DNA of 64,000 nt, taken from contig NZ_CP059572.1 in NCBI RefSeq assembly GCF_019175365.1, positions 6,572,001 through 6,636,000 of the forward strand. Reading direction: 5' to 3'. The notes under the pieces were generated by a model. It was given only the letters and a program-made list of their open reading frames with translations. It was not told the origin of the DNA and searched no databases. Below are positions 26,555 to 37,070 of the stretch, piece after piece (the first letter of the stretch is position 1; the number at the start of each line of letters is the position of its first letter). Both the position numbers and the translations under genes were made by a program. The stretch is from Actinomadura graeca (GTDB taxonomy: Bacteria; Actinomycetota; Actinomycetes; Streptosporangiales; Streptosporangiaceae).

Positions 26555-27832
26555 TCAGGCGCCGGTGGGCTCGGGCACTTTCGGACGTGCCGCCGGAGCG
26601 CGCGCTATCGACATCGACATCCCGGCGGCGAACAGGCACAGCACCCCGGCACCCCACCAGGCCAGCGTGTACGAGCCGAGCGAGGTGCGCAGGAGCCCCG
26701 CGGCCGCCGCCGCGGCCGCCGCGCCCAGCTGGTGGGACGCGAAGATCCAGCCGAACACGATCGTGCCCGCGGACGGCCCGAACACCTCACGCGCCAGCGC
26801 GATCGTGGGCGGGACGGTCGCGACCCAGTCCAGGCCATAGAAGATGACGAAGACGAGCATGCTCGGGTGCGGCGAGTCGGCGAACAGCGCCGGCAGGACG
26901 AGCAGTGACAGGCCGCGCAGGGCGTAGTACCAGCCGAGCAGGACGCGGCTGTCGAGCCGGTCGGTGAACCACCCGGACGCCACCGTCCCGGCGATGTCGA
27001 ACACCCCGACCAGGGCGAGCAGGCCGGCGGCGGTCGTCTCCGGCATCCCGTGGTCGTGCGCGGCGGGGATGAAATGGGTGCCGACGAGGCCGTTCGTCGA
27101 GGCCCCGCAGATGAAGAACCCGCCGGCGAGGAGCCAGAACGCCTTCGTCCGCCAGGCCCCGGTGAGCGCGCGGAGGGCCGTGCGGGCGGCGTCGCCGGTG
27201 CGCGGCGGGTCGGGTTCCGCCTGCGCGGCGCCGTAGGGCAGGAGGCCCACGTCCGAGGGGCGCTCACGCATGACCAGCACGACCAGCGGCACCACCAGGA
27301 GCGCGGCGGCCGCGACCGTCAGTGAGGCGGGCCGCCACCCGTGCGCGTCCGTGAGCCACGCCAGCAGCGGGAGGAACACCAGCTGCCCGGCGGCGCCGCC
27401 CGCCGTCAGGACGCCGATGACGAGGCCGCGGTGCCGCACGAACCACCGGCCCGCCACGGTCGCGGCGAACACCATCGCCATGGACCCGGTCCCGAGGCCC
27501 ACCAGCACGCCCCAGCACAGGACGAGCTGCCAGCTCGCCGACATGAACACGGTCAGCCCGCTCCCCGCCGCCACGAGCGTCAGCGCTGCGGCGGTGACGC
27601 GGCGGACGCCGAACCGGTCCATCAGGGCCGCCGCGAACGGCGCGGTCAGCCCGTACAGGACGAGGTTGACCGAGACGGCCGCCGACGTCGTGGCCCGCGA
27701 CCAGCCGAACTCGTCCTGGAGCGGCACCATGAGGACGCCGGGCGTCGCCCGGAACCCCGCCGCGCCGACCAGGGCGACGAACGCGACGGCGGCCACCGGC
27801 CACGCGCGGTGCGGATGAGGGATTCTGATCAC
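26555..27832 (-). CDS. MFS transporter
   Basis: A 425-residue, 12-helix carrier. I take GTG 27832 (VIRIPHPHRAWPVAAVAFVA) as the start because the upstream frame to ATG 27904 lacks the G/C-ending codon bias of the gene. MFS signatures include GWSRATTSAAVSV, the loop 2-3 motif LMDRFGVRRV, and a second-half DRLDSR repeat. The style (GFRATPGVLMVPLQDEFGWS) is that of the monocarboxylate/oxalate-type subgroup, but the substrate is not predictable. It converges on the LysR gene with a 5-base gap. Confidence 0.85.
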   Translation of the reverse strand: MIRIPHPHRAWPVAAVAFVALVGAAGFRATPGVLMVPLQDEFGWSRATTSAAVSVNLVLYGLTAPFAAALMDRFGVRRVTAAALTLVAAGSGLTVFMSASWQLVLCWGVLVGLGTGSMAMVFAATVAGRWFVRHRGLVIGVLTAGGAAGQLVFLPLLAWLTDAHGWRPASLTVAAAALLVVPLVVLVMRERPSDVGLLPYGAAQAEPDPPRTGDAARTALRALTGAWRTKAFWLLAGGFFICGASTNGLVGTHFIPAAHDHGMPETTAAGLLALVGVFDIAGTVASGWFTDRLDSRVLLGWYYALRGLSLLVLPALFADSPHPSMLVFVIFYGLDWVATVPPTIALAREVFGPSAGTIVFGWIFASHQLGAAAAAAAAGLLRTSLGSYTLAWWGAGVLCLFAAGMSMSIARAPAARPKVPEPTGA

Positions 27833-28015
27833 CCGGTCAGCCTGCGGGACGTCCTGTTCGGCGAAAAGTGAGCTGGATGTCAACCTTCGTGAGGATCTGG
27901 CCATCGGGGTCCGGATACGCGAAGGCCGTCACGGCGGGATGGGCCGTTCGTGGTGATCTCCGCCCGGCGCGCGATGTACGGTTCGTACGACGGGACGGCC
28001 GAGGGGAGGGCGGGT

Positions 28016-28468
28016 GTGAACAGCCGCACCTCCCGGCAGCGGCGTCTGCTGACGCTGCTGGCGGGCTTCTTCGGCCTCGCCGTCACCGCGACGCTCTCGA
28101 TCGTCCCCGGCTCCGGCGTCGCCGAGGTGATCCGCGCCGGGACCGCCGCCGCGGCCAACGGCGCGGGGAGCAGGGAGGCCGCCGCCAGGGCGGCCGTGAA
28201 CCGGGACCGCCGCGCGACGGCCGTCTGGAACCGCTGGACCGCGGCCGACGCCGCCTACCTGTGGCACCGGTACGGGCCGTCCCCCGACGCGAAACCGCTC
28301 TCCCACACCGGGGCACATGCCCAGCATGCCGTCCTGCCTGCGGGTACTTCTTCTCCCGGCCGCGGGACGCGTCCGGCCTTCGCCGCGGCACCGTGCGCGG
28401 TGCCGCCGAAGTCGGCTCACCTGTCCGCCGTCCAGGTCCGAGGGCCTCCCACCATCACGGGTTCCTGA
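28016..28468 (+). CDS. Small exported or membrane-anchored protein of unknown function
   Basis: This encodes 150 residues from GTG 28016, with GAGGGGAGGG five bases upstream. It has a basic start (RTSRQRR), a hydrophobic helix (LLTLLAGFFGLAVTATLSIV) and a region rich in Ala/Arg (AAARAAVNRDRRATAVWNRW). Codons up to about residue 100 are strongly G/C-ending, while the last 50 are less so, so the true C-terminus may lie elsewhere or have drifted. No domain is recognised. It is followed by a 15-base tandem repeat and the broken secY. Confidence 0.5.
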   Translation: MNSRTSRQRRLLTLLAGFFGLAVTATLSIVPGSGVAEVIRAGTAAAANGAGSREAAARAAVNRDRRATAVWNRWTAADAAYLWHRYGPSPDAKPLSHTGAHAQHAVLPAGTSSPGRGTRPAFAAAPCAVPPKSAHLSAVQVRGPPTITGS

Positions 28469-28567
28469 CGTTCACAGTCATCAGCCGCGACGTCCCGCGG
28501 ACGCTGCGGCATGCCCGTATGGAGGCTTGTCATTCACCGCATCGCCACGCGGCGGGCGTCCTCGACG

Positions 28568-28642
28568 CCCGCCCGGATTCAGCCCGCCCGGATTCAGTCC
28601 GCCCGTATTCAGCCCGCCCGGATTCAGCTCACCCACATCCAG
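28568..28642 (+). repeat. 15-base tandem repeat ahead of secY
   Basis: Five copies of CCCGCCCGGATTCAG stand head to tail, three of them (1, 2, 4) identical and the others with 1-5 changes; a sixth partial copy follows. It lies in the 227-base gap before secY. The period of 15 keeps any reading frame open, which explains the long spurious frames here. Confidence 0.85.
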
Positions 28643-28695
28643 CCCGCCCGCGACCTTCCGGCGCCGGAGGCCCTCGATACCGACCTGGACGCGGC

Positions 28696-29981
28696 GTGCT
28701 GACCGCGTTCGCGCGGGCCGTCCGCACACCCGACCTGCGCAAGAAGCTGCTGTTCACGCTGTTCATCGTCGTCGTGTTCCGCGTCGGCCAGAACCTTCCC
28801 GCGCCGAACGTGGACGTCCGGGCCGTCAAGGAGGCGTCGGACGCGGCCAAGGAGGGCGACCAGCTCTACGGCCTGCTCGACTTGTTCAGCGGCGGCGCGC
28901 TGCTGAAGCTGTCGGTGTTCGCGCTGGGCGTGTACCCCTACATCACCGCGAGCATCATCCTTCAGCTGCTGACGGTCGTGGTCCCCCGCCTGGAGGCGCT
29001 CAAGAAGGAGGGGCAGTCCGGCACCACGAAGATCACCCAGTACACCCGTTACCTGACCGTCGCGCTGGCGGTCCTGCAGGCCGCGAGCATCGTCGCGATG
29101 GCGTCCAGCGGGCAGCTGTTCCGGTCGTCCGGGGACGTCCTCCACGACGACGGCGTCTTCCCGATCGGCACGATGGTGATCTGCATGGTCGCCGGGACGG
29201 CCGTCACGATGTGGCTGGGCGAGCTGGTCACCGAGCGCGGGGTCGGCAACGGCATGTCGATCCTGATCTTCACCCAGGTGGTCGCCGTCTTCCCCGGCCA
29301 GCTGTGGGGCATCTACCAGACCAAGCACGGGTTCGTCTTCACGCTGGTCGTCCTCGTGGGCCTGGCCATCATGGCGGGGGTCGTGTTCGTCGAACAGGCC
29401 CAGCGCCGGATCCCCGTCCAGTACGCGAAGAGGATGGTGGGACGCCGGATGTATGGCGGTACGTCCACCTACATCCCGCTGAAGGTGACCAGGCGGGCAT
29501 CATCCCGGTGATCTTCGCCTCGTCGCTGCTGTACCTTCCCGTGCTGGCCACGCAGCTGTGGCCGGACGTCACGTGGCTCCAGCGAACGCAGCCCTACCTC
29601 CAGCAGGCCGACCCCTGGCACATGGCCGCGTTCTTCACGCTCATCGTGTTCTTCACCTACTTCTACGTCGCGATCACATTCAACCCGGCGGAGGTCTCCG
29701 ACACCATGAGGAAGTACGGCGGATTCGTGCCGGGCGTCCGCCCCGGGCGTCCGACCGCCGAGTACCTCGACCACGTCCTCACCCGGATCACCACGCCCGG
29801 CGCCGTGTACCTCGGCCTCGTCGCGCTCGTCCCCATGGTGTCGCTCGCGCTGCTGGACGTCGGCGACCAGTTCCCCTTCGGCGGGACGGCCATCCTCATC
29901 GTCGTCGGCGTGGGCCTCGACACCGTCAAGCAGGTCGAGAGCCGGTTGCAGCAACGCAACTACAAGGGGTTCCTCGCCTGA
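28696..29981 (+). pseudogene. secY: Orphan preprotein translocase SecY, interrupted by a one-base frameshift
   Basis: From GTG 28696 (VLTAFARAVRTPDLRKK) the first frame encodes SecY through about residue 270 (plug and TM2 region FSGGALLKLSVFALGVYPYI, ASIILQLLTVVVPRLE, GIGNGMS-like RGVGNGMSILIF). It ends at a premature TGA (29509-29511). The rest (QAGIIPVIFASSLLYLP onward, to NYKGFLA) continues in the next frame up to 29981. At about 29492 the reading LKV-T-R would be LKV-N-Q if one A were restored (GTGAACCAG instead of GTGACCAG), exactly the conserved SecY sequence. Total length would be about 428 residues, normal for SecY. It is not beside adk, map or ribosomal genes, so it is probably a second copy. 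Confidence 0.85.
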
Positions 29982-29989
29982 GCACGCGA

Positions 29990-30022
29990 AGGCCCCGCCC
30001 GGACGACGGCCGGGCGGGGCCT
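29990..30022. terminator. Bidirectional terminator between secY and the second sdh operon
   Basis: A perfect 13-bp stem (AGGCCCCGCCCGG and its complement) with a 7-base loop stands between convergent genes, 9 bases after the secY end and about 37 bases after the sdhB stop on the other strand. A duplicated TCAGGAGCGGGGCC follows. Confidence 0.75.
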
Positions 30023-30058
30023 CAGGAGCGGGGCCTCAGGAGCGGGGCCGTGCGCGGG

Positions 30059-30811
30059 CTACTTCTTCTTCCCGCCCGCGGTGGCCTTCAGGTAGTCGTG
30101 GTTCAGGCGGCCGATGACGTCCAGCGGGATGCCCTTCGGGCACGCGACGGTGCACTCGCCGGTGTTGGTGCAGCCGCCGAAGCCCTCGCCGTCGTGGGTG
30201 TCGAGCATGGACACGACCCGGTCCCAGCGTTCCGGCTGGCCCTGCGGCACCAGCCCGAGGTGGGTGACCTTGGCGCCGAGGAACAGGGCGGCGGAGCCGT
30301 TGGGGCACGCCGCGACGCAGGCGCCGCAGCCGATGCACTCGGCGGCCTCGAAGGCGGCGTCGGCGTCCGGCTTGGGGACGGGCGTGGAGTGCGCCTCCGG
30401 GGCGGTGCCGGTCGGCGCGGTGATGAACCCGCCCGACTGGATGATCCGGTCGAACGCGGACCGGTCCACGACCAGGTCCTTCACGACCGGGAACGCGCGG
30501 GCCCGCCACGGCTCGACGTCGATGACCTCGCCGTCCTTGAACTTGCGCATGTGCAGCTGGCAGGTGGTCGTGGCGCGCTCGGGGCCGTGCGGGGTGCCGT
30601 TGATGACCAGGGAGCACATGCCGCAGATGCCCTCGCGGCAGTCGTGGTCGAAGGCCACCGGCTCCTCGCCCGAGGCGATGAGCCTCTCGTTGAGGACGTC
30701 CAGCATCTCCAGGAAGGAGGCGTCGGGGGAGATGTCGGCGAGCTTGTACTCGACCATCGCGCCCTTGTCCCGGGGGCCGCTCTGGCGCCAGACGCGCAGT
30801 GTGAGCTTCAT
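30059..30811 (-). CDS. sdhB: Succinate dehydrogenase/fumarate reductase iron-sulfur subunit (second complex)
   Basis: A 250-residue protein from ATG 30811. The [2Fe-2S] site is [15 protein letters not shown] with a later Cys in ATTTCQLH. The two further clusters are in [14 protein letters not shown] and [14 protein letters not shown]. It belongs to the di-haem, FrdB-like branch, distinct from the SdhB at 22633. It begins 2 bases after the end of sdhA and ends the operon, with a Lys-rich tail (GGKKK). Known function: electron transfer from the flavoprotein to the cytochrome b anchor and menaquinone. Confidence 0.94.
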   Translation of the reverse strand: MKLTLRVWRQSGPRDKGAMVEYKLADISPDASFLEMLDVLNERLIASGEEPVAFDHDCREGICGMCSLVINGTPHGPERATTTCQLHMRKFKDGEVIDVEPWRARAFPVVKDLVVDRSAFDRIIQSGGFITAPTGTAPEAHSTPVPKPDADAAFEAAECIGCGACVAACPNGSAALFLGAKVTHLGLVPQGQPERWDRVVSMLDTHDGEGFGGCTNTGECTVACPKGIPLDVIGRLNHDYLKATAGGKKK

Positions 30812-30813
30812 GA

Positions 30814-32751
<1,938 letters not shown>

Positions 32752-32753
32752 GG

Positions 32754-33452
32754 TCAGCTCACCCACCCGAACGTGATGGACAGGGGGACGGAGACGAAGC
32801 CGAGCGTCACCACCGAGGCGACGGTCCCGGCGAGGGCCCGCAGGGTGCGTTCGCTGCGCGGGGTGCGCAGGCCGAGCGTCTGGAACGCGCTCCAGATGCC
32901 GTGCCGCAGGTGCAGGCCGACGAGCAGCAGCGCGATGACGTACCAGAGCGTGATGTACCAGCGGGACGGGTCGAAGTCGGCGACCATCCGGTCGTAGGGG
33001 GTGGCGTCGGCGCCCTTGGGGTTCACCACGAAGAAGGTGAGGTCCAGCAGGTGCCAGACGACGTAGACGGCGATGATGACGCCGCCGTACCGCATGGTGT
33101 GGGTGGCGTAGCCCTGGGCGTGGGACTTCTTCTTCGCCTGGTACTTCACGGGCCGGGCGGCGGAGGCGCGGCGGGCGAGCGACACCGCCGACCACATGTG
33201 CAGGATGATCGAGACGCCGAGCACGACCTCGACCAGCGTCAGGACGGTGCGGTGCGGTACCGCGGGCTCCCCGATCGTCCGCAGCCAGTGCGCGTAGTGG
33301 TTGAAGTCCTCCGCCCCGAGGAAGATCTTCAGGTTCCCGACCATGTGCGCGACCAGGTACAACACGAGGACTCCGCCGGTCACGGCCATGACGGCCTTCT
33401 TCCCGACGGTCGATCGGTAGATCGCAGGTATCGCTATAGACACACCGCGCAC
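32754..33452 (-). CDS. sdhC: Succinate dehydrogenase cytochrome b556 subunit, di-haem type
   Basis: A 232-residue, five-helix membrane anchor from GTG 33452 (a second GTG at 33443 is possible). Histidines that could bind two haems sit within or near helices: [47 protein letters not shown] and [16 protein letters not shown]. This is the single-polypeptide cytochrome of succinate:menaquinone oxidoreductases (Bacillus/Wolinella type). It leads the minus-strand sdhC-A-B operon. A perfect ATAG-N7-CTAT dyad lies 51 bases upstream of the start. Confidence 0.92.
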   Translation of the reverse strand: MRGVSIAIPAIYRSTVGKKAVMAVTGGVLVLYLVAHMVGNLKIFLGAEDFNHYAHWLRTIGEPAVPHRTVLTLVEVVLGVSIILHMWSAVSLARRASAARPVKYQAKKKSHAQGYATHTMRYGGVIIAVYVVWHLLDLTFFVVNPKGADATPYDRMVADFDPSRWYITLWYVIALLLVGLHLRHGIWSAFQTLGLRTPRSERTLRALAGTVASVVTLGFVSVPLSITFGWVS

Positions 33453-33502
33453 GCTACGTCTACCTGGGGAAAGAGTTCCAAGTCATCAGGGCACTCGTTT
33501 CG

Positions 33503-33517
33503 ATAGCCGCAGGCTAT
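33503..33517. promoter_or_regulatory. LysR/OxyR-like dyad upstream of the second sdh operon
   Basis: ATAGCC-GCA-GGCTAT is a perfect inverted repeat and fits the ATAG-N7-CTAT half-site of OxyR-type LysR regulators. It is 51 bases ahead of the sdhC start. No second half-site is seen at the spacing expected for tetramer binding. Confidence 0.45.
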
Positions 33518-33712
33518 GAAGCGAGCGGCCGGGGCCTGCGGGCCGTCACGGGCCGGACACGAAAGTGAGTGACCTCATACCGACTCTGGGAACCGCCCAC
33601 CCAGTGACACACCCGACATTGACCCGTTCGGGGGGCGGTCCGAACCCGCGATCGGCCCGCCGGAGGAGCGACCAGCCCCCGCCGGAGGAGCGGCCAGGCC
33701 GGTGGCCGCGGG

Positions 33713-34876
33713 TCAGGCCCGCCGGGACAGGAGCAGGACGGCGAGGTCGTCGGTGAGGGCGTCGCCGTTGAGGCGCTCCACCTCGGTGACCAGCTCGTCG
33801 ATGAGGGACCGGCCGGTCGCGCCCCTGGCGCGGGCGCCGCGGGCCAGCCGGACCAGCCCGTCGGTGCCGAGCCGCGCCGAGCCCCGCCCGACGCGGCCCT
33901 CGATCAGGCCGTCGGTGTAGAGCATCAGACCCCAGGACTCGCCGAGGTCGATCTCGGTCGTCGGCCATTCGGCGGAGGGCACCAGGCCGAGCGCCGGGCC
34001 GTGTGCGTACTCGGGCAGCGCCGCGACCTCGCCGCCGCCGTTGCCGGGACGCTCCCGGAACAGCAGCGGCGCCGGGTGGCCGGCCAGGTGCATCCGGGCC
34101 GTCCGCCGCGACGGCGCGATGGTGATCATGCAGAGGGTGGTGAAGATCTCCTCGCTGCGCCGCTCGTGGCCGAGGACGGTGTCGAGGGTGCCGAGCAGCT
34201 GCTCGCCGGTGTGCCCGGCCAGCACGAGCGTCCGCCACGCCATCCGGAGCTGGACGCCGAGCGCCGCCTCGTCCGGGCCGTGGCCGCACACGTCGCCGAT
34301 CATCAGGTGGACGGCGCCGCCCTCGGTCTGCACGGTGTCGTAGAAGTCGCCGCCGAGCAGCGCCCGCCGCCGGCCGGGCCGGTAGCGGGTGTGGTGCCGC
34401 AGCGACGGGTCGTCGATCAGCGGGACCGGCAGCAGCCCGCGCTCCAGCCGCGCGTTCTCCCGGCCGAGGATGCGCGCCTCCACCAGCCGCCGCTCGGTCT
34501 CCTCGGCGCGCTTGCGCTCGATGGAGTAGCGGATGGCGCGGGCGAGAAGGGGGCCGTCCACCTCCTGCTTGACCAGGTAGTCCTCGGCGCCCGCGGCGAC
34601 GGCCCGCACGCCGAGGTGCGCGTCGTCCAGCCCGGTGAGCACGACGACGGCGGCGGGGCCGGACATGGCCAGCACGTGCCGCAGCCCGTCCAGCCGGTCG
34701 ATCCCGGGGGTGGACAGGTCCACGATGATGCACTGGGTGCGCCGGGTCAGCCTGCGCCTGGCGGCGGTGAGGTCGGCCGCGACGGTGATCTGGATGTCCA
34801 GGCCGCTGTCGGCGAGCATCTTCTCGACCATGAGGACGTCGGCGGGGTCGTCGTCGATGAGGAGCAGGTCGATCAT
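33713..34876 (-). CDS. Response-regulator PP2C-type phosphatase (receiver + SpoIIE domain)
   Basis: This encodes 387 residues from ATG 34876 (MIDLLLIDDDPADV); an in-frame GTG at 34927 with GGAAG upstream is a possible earlier start. The receiver domain (1-125) has the acidic pocket DDD, phospho-acceptor Asp in IIVDLSTPG and Lys in DYLVKQE. A short coiled signalling helix (ERKRAEETERRLVEARIL) leads to a PPM/SpoIIE Ser/Thr phosphatase domain (about 180-385: LLGGDFYDT, IGDVCGHGPDEAA, LMLYTDGLIEGR, LTDDLAVLLL). Such proteins typically dephosphorylate anti-sigma-factor antagonists in response to a histidine kinase. No kinase or anti-sigma pair is adjacent, so the partners lie elsewhere. Confidence 0.9.
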   Translation of the reverse strand: MIDLLLIDDDPADVLMVEKMLADSGLDIQITVAADLTAARRRLTRRTQCIIVDLSTPGIDRLDGLRHVLAMSGPAAVVVLTGLDDAHLGVRAVAAGAEDYLVKQEVDGPLLARAIRYSIERKRAEETERRLVEARILGRENARLERGLLPVPLIDDPSLRHHTRYRPGRRRALLGGDFYDTVQTEGGAVHLMIGDVCGHGPDEAALGVQLRMAWRTLVLAGHTGEQLLGTLDTVLGHERRSEEIFTTLCMITIAPSRRTARMHLAGHPAPLLFRERPGNGGGEVAALPEYAHGPALGLVPSAEWPTTEIDLGESWGLMLYTDGLIEGRVGRGSARLGTDGLVRLARGARARGATGRSLIDELVTEVERLNGDALTDDLAVLLLSRRA

Positions 34877-35262
34877 GTCCTCTGCCCCTGGCGCGAGGGA
34901 ATGCGTCTGGTGACTCGTTGTGCTCACAAGGCTTCCGGAAGTCGGGGCTGGCGACGGCATGGCAACGGCACTGGCAACGGCCGGACCGTTCCGGTTTATT
35001 CCTGCGCGCAGGAATGGGAGGACCGGACCGCGCCGGGGCAGCGGCGTCTGCCTAGCCGCCAGGTTCCCGGCTCAAGGAGCGTGAGGCTTCGCTCCATACG
35101 CTCCGACCTTAGCGCCTCCTCTCGGCCCCCCGCACCCCCCTCGACTGCCATCCCGGGACGTCCCGCAGGTCCCGGGCACGTCTTGACCGCAGGTCTGACC
35201 GTACTGGCCCGTTCCGGAAAAACGAGTCGAACTTCGTGTGACCGGATGCGTATCTTCGTCCG
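34877..35262. other. Divergent intergenic region between the phosphatase and ABC exporter genes
   Basis: 386 bases without a convincing gene. It holds a perfect 18-base palindrome ATTCCTGCGCGCAGGAAT (34998-35015) and, at its right end, TATCTT (35251-35256) six bases before the ABC gene start, which suggests a leaderless transcript. Confidence 0.5.
34998..35015. promoter_or_regulatory. Perfect 18-base palindrome, candidate operator
   Basis: ATTCCTGCGCGCAGGAAT reads the same on both strands. It stands between two divergent genes and is not followed by a U-tract, so a regulator-binding site is likelier than a terminator. The regulator is unknown; it does not match the actinobacterial LexA box. 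Confidence 0.4.
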
Positions 35263-36993
35263 GTGAAACCGTTGCCGGAAAAAGATCCGGGCAGCCCCGA
35301 TCGACGCTCACCCTCCCGCTACCTGCTGTGGACGCTGCGCCTCCAGTGGCGCAGCAGCACCGCGGGCGCGGTGCTCGGGGTGGCCTGGATGCTGGGCCAG
35401 GCCCTGATGCCCGCCGCGATCGGCCGCGCCATCGGCGACGGCGTCGTGGCGCGGGACGAGGGCGCCCTCCTGGCGTGGTCCGGCGTGCTGCTCGGCCTCG
35501 GCGTGCTGACGGCGGTGACGGGCGTCGTCCGGCACCGCTACGCGGTGTTCAACTGGCTGTCGGCGGCGTACCGGACGGTGCAGCTCGTCACCCGGCAGGC
35601 CACCCGGCTCGGCGGGACGCTGCCGAAGCGGCTGAGCGCCGGCGAGGTGGTGAGCATCGGCCTCTCGGACGTCGCGCACATCGGGGACGCCCTGGACATC
35701 GTCGCGCGCGGGGCGGGGGCCGTGGTCGCCATCGTCGTCGTGGCGGGCATCCTGCTGACGGCCTCGCCGCCGCTCGGCCTGATCGTGCTGCTGGGCGTCC
35801 CGCTGATCCTGCTGGCCGCGGCGCCGCTGCTGCGCCCCTACCGCGACCGCGAGCTGGAGCACCGCGAGCTGGTCGGCGAGCTGAGCACGCACGCCACCGA
35901 CCTGGTCGCGGGCCTGCGCGTGCTGCGCGGCATCGGCGGCGAGCCGCTGTTCTCCCGCCGCTACCGCGCCGAGTCGCAGCGGGTCCGCGTCGCGGGCGTG
36001 GCGGCCGCGCGCGCCGAGACGCGGATGAACGGCGCCGAGGTGCTGCTGCCGGGCCTGCTGATCGCGCTGGTCACGTGGGTCGGCGCCCGGTTCGCCGCGG
36101 CCGGGACGATCGGCGTGGGCGAGCTCGTCACGTTCTACGGCTACGCGGTGTTCCTGATCATCCCGCTGAAGACGCTCGGCGAGGCCGCCGGCAAGATCAC
36201 CAAGGGGCTGGTCGCGGCGGGGCGGGTCACCGCGCTGCTGGCGATCGAGCCCGAGCTGCCGGCCACCGGCACCGCCCGCCCGGCGGCCTCCGCCGACCTG
36301 GTCGACATCGCGTCCGGGCTGGTCGTGCGCCCCGGGCGGGTGACCGCCGTCGCGGCGGCCGACCCGCGCGACGCGCAGGCCGTCGCCGACCGGCTCGGCC
36401 GGTACGCCGAGGGCGAGGTGGACTTCGGGGGCGTGCCGCTCGGACGGGTCGCGGACGTCCGGAAACGGATCCTGGTCGCGGTGAACGAGGACCGGCTCTT
36501 CTCCGGCCCCCTCGCCGAGAGCCTCGCGCCGGCGGACGCCCGGCGCGGCGGCCCCGACGTGCTGCGGGCGGCGATCCGGGCGGCCTGCGCCGAGGACGTC
36601 GTCGCGTCCGCCGGGCTGGACACCCACGTCGCCGAGGCCGGGCGGGAGTTCTCCGGCGGCCAGCAGCAGCGCCTGCGCCTGGCGCGCGCGCTCGCGGCCG
36701 ACCCGGACGTCCTCGTCCTGGTGGAGCCCACGAGCGCGGTCGACGCGCACACCGAGGCCCGCATCGCCGGACGGCTCGGCCAAGCGCGCGCGGGCCGCAC
36801 CACCATCGTGTGCACGACGAGCCCGCTTCTCCTGGACCGGGCCGACCACGTCGCGTTCATAAGGAACGGACGTGTCGTCGCGGAGGGAACCCACCGCGAC
36901 CTGCTGGAGACCGACGAACGCTACGCGGCCACCGTCACCCGCGGTGAGGCCGCCGACAAAGCGACGACCGTGACCGCCGAGACGGCGATGTGA
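35263..36993 (+). CDS. ABC exporter half-transporter with degenerate ATP-binding site
   Basis: A 576-residue type-1 exporter half: six-helix membrane domain (about 20-310) and an ATPase domain (about 335-560). The Walker A is lost: where GxxGxGKST is expected (about 359-372) it reads VAAADPRDAQAVA. The Walker B Asp is replaced (LVLVEPTSAVD). The signature EFSGGQQQRLRLARAL is intact. This is the pattern of the regulatory half of a heterodimeric exporter; the partner gene follows after an 76-base gap of 20-base repeats. The GTG start at 35263 has no Shine-Dalgarno but has TATCTT six bases upstream. The substrate (drug, peptide or siderophore) is unknown. Confidence 0.9.
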   Translation: MKPLPEKDPGSPDRRSPSRYLLWTLRLQWRSSTAGAVLGVAWMLGQALMPAAIGRAIGDGVVARDEGALLAWSGVLLGLGVLTAVTGVVRHRYAVFNWLSAAYRTVQLVTRQATRLGGTLPKRLSAGEVVSIGLSDVAHIGDALDIVARGAGAVVAIVVVAGILLTASPPLGLIVLLGVPLILLAAAPLLRPYRDRELEHRELVGELSTHATDLVAGLRVLRGIGGEPLFSRRYRAESQRVRVAGVAAARAETRMNGAEVLLPGLLIALVTWVGARFAAAGTIGVGELVTFYGYAVFLIIPLKTLGEAAGKITKGLVAAGRVTALLAIEPELPATGTARPAASADLVDIASGLVVRPGRVTAVAAADPRDAQAVADRLGRYAEGEVDFGGVPLGRVADVRKRILVAVNEDRLFSGPLAESLAPADARRGGPDVLRAAIRAACAEDVVASAGLDTHVAEAGREFSGGQQQRLRLARALAADPDVLVLVEPTSAVDAHTEARIAGRLGQARAGRTTIVCTTSPLLLDRADHVAFIRNGRVVAEGTHRDLLETDERYAATVTRGEAADKATTVTAETAM

Positions 36994-37070
36994 GCGTGAA
37001 GAAGGCGTCGTGAGTGCGGCGACGGCGAGCTGAGTTCGGAGACTGGGACATGAGTTCGGAGGCGGGGACA
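36971..37070 (+). repeat. Five 20-base imperfect tandem repeats between the ABC genes
   Basis: Units begin with TGA at 36971, 36991, 37011, 37031 and 37051. Units 4 and 5 differ at two positions (TGAGTTCGGAGACTGGGACA versus a copy with GGCG). The first overlaps the last codons of the first ABC gene, the second begins with its stop, and the last ends just at the ATG (37070) of the second gene, whose own first bases (TGAGCGCGGCGACG) look like another copy. Confidence 0.75.

Noticed and set aside
28568..28642. Possible CRISPR or iteron array
   Set aside because: Copies are directly adjacent with no spacers and no replication or Cas genes nearby.
27868..28695. In-frame N-terminal extension of secY with ARPDS repeats
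   Set aside because: Non-coding codon pattern and tandem repeats; SecY proteins normally begin at the LTAFARA sequence, matching GTG 28696.
33713..34960. Extended start of the receiver-PP2C gene at 34960
   Set aside because: No ribosome-binding site, and the receiver domain begins immediately at ATG 34876; a GTG at 34927 remains possible.
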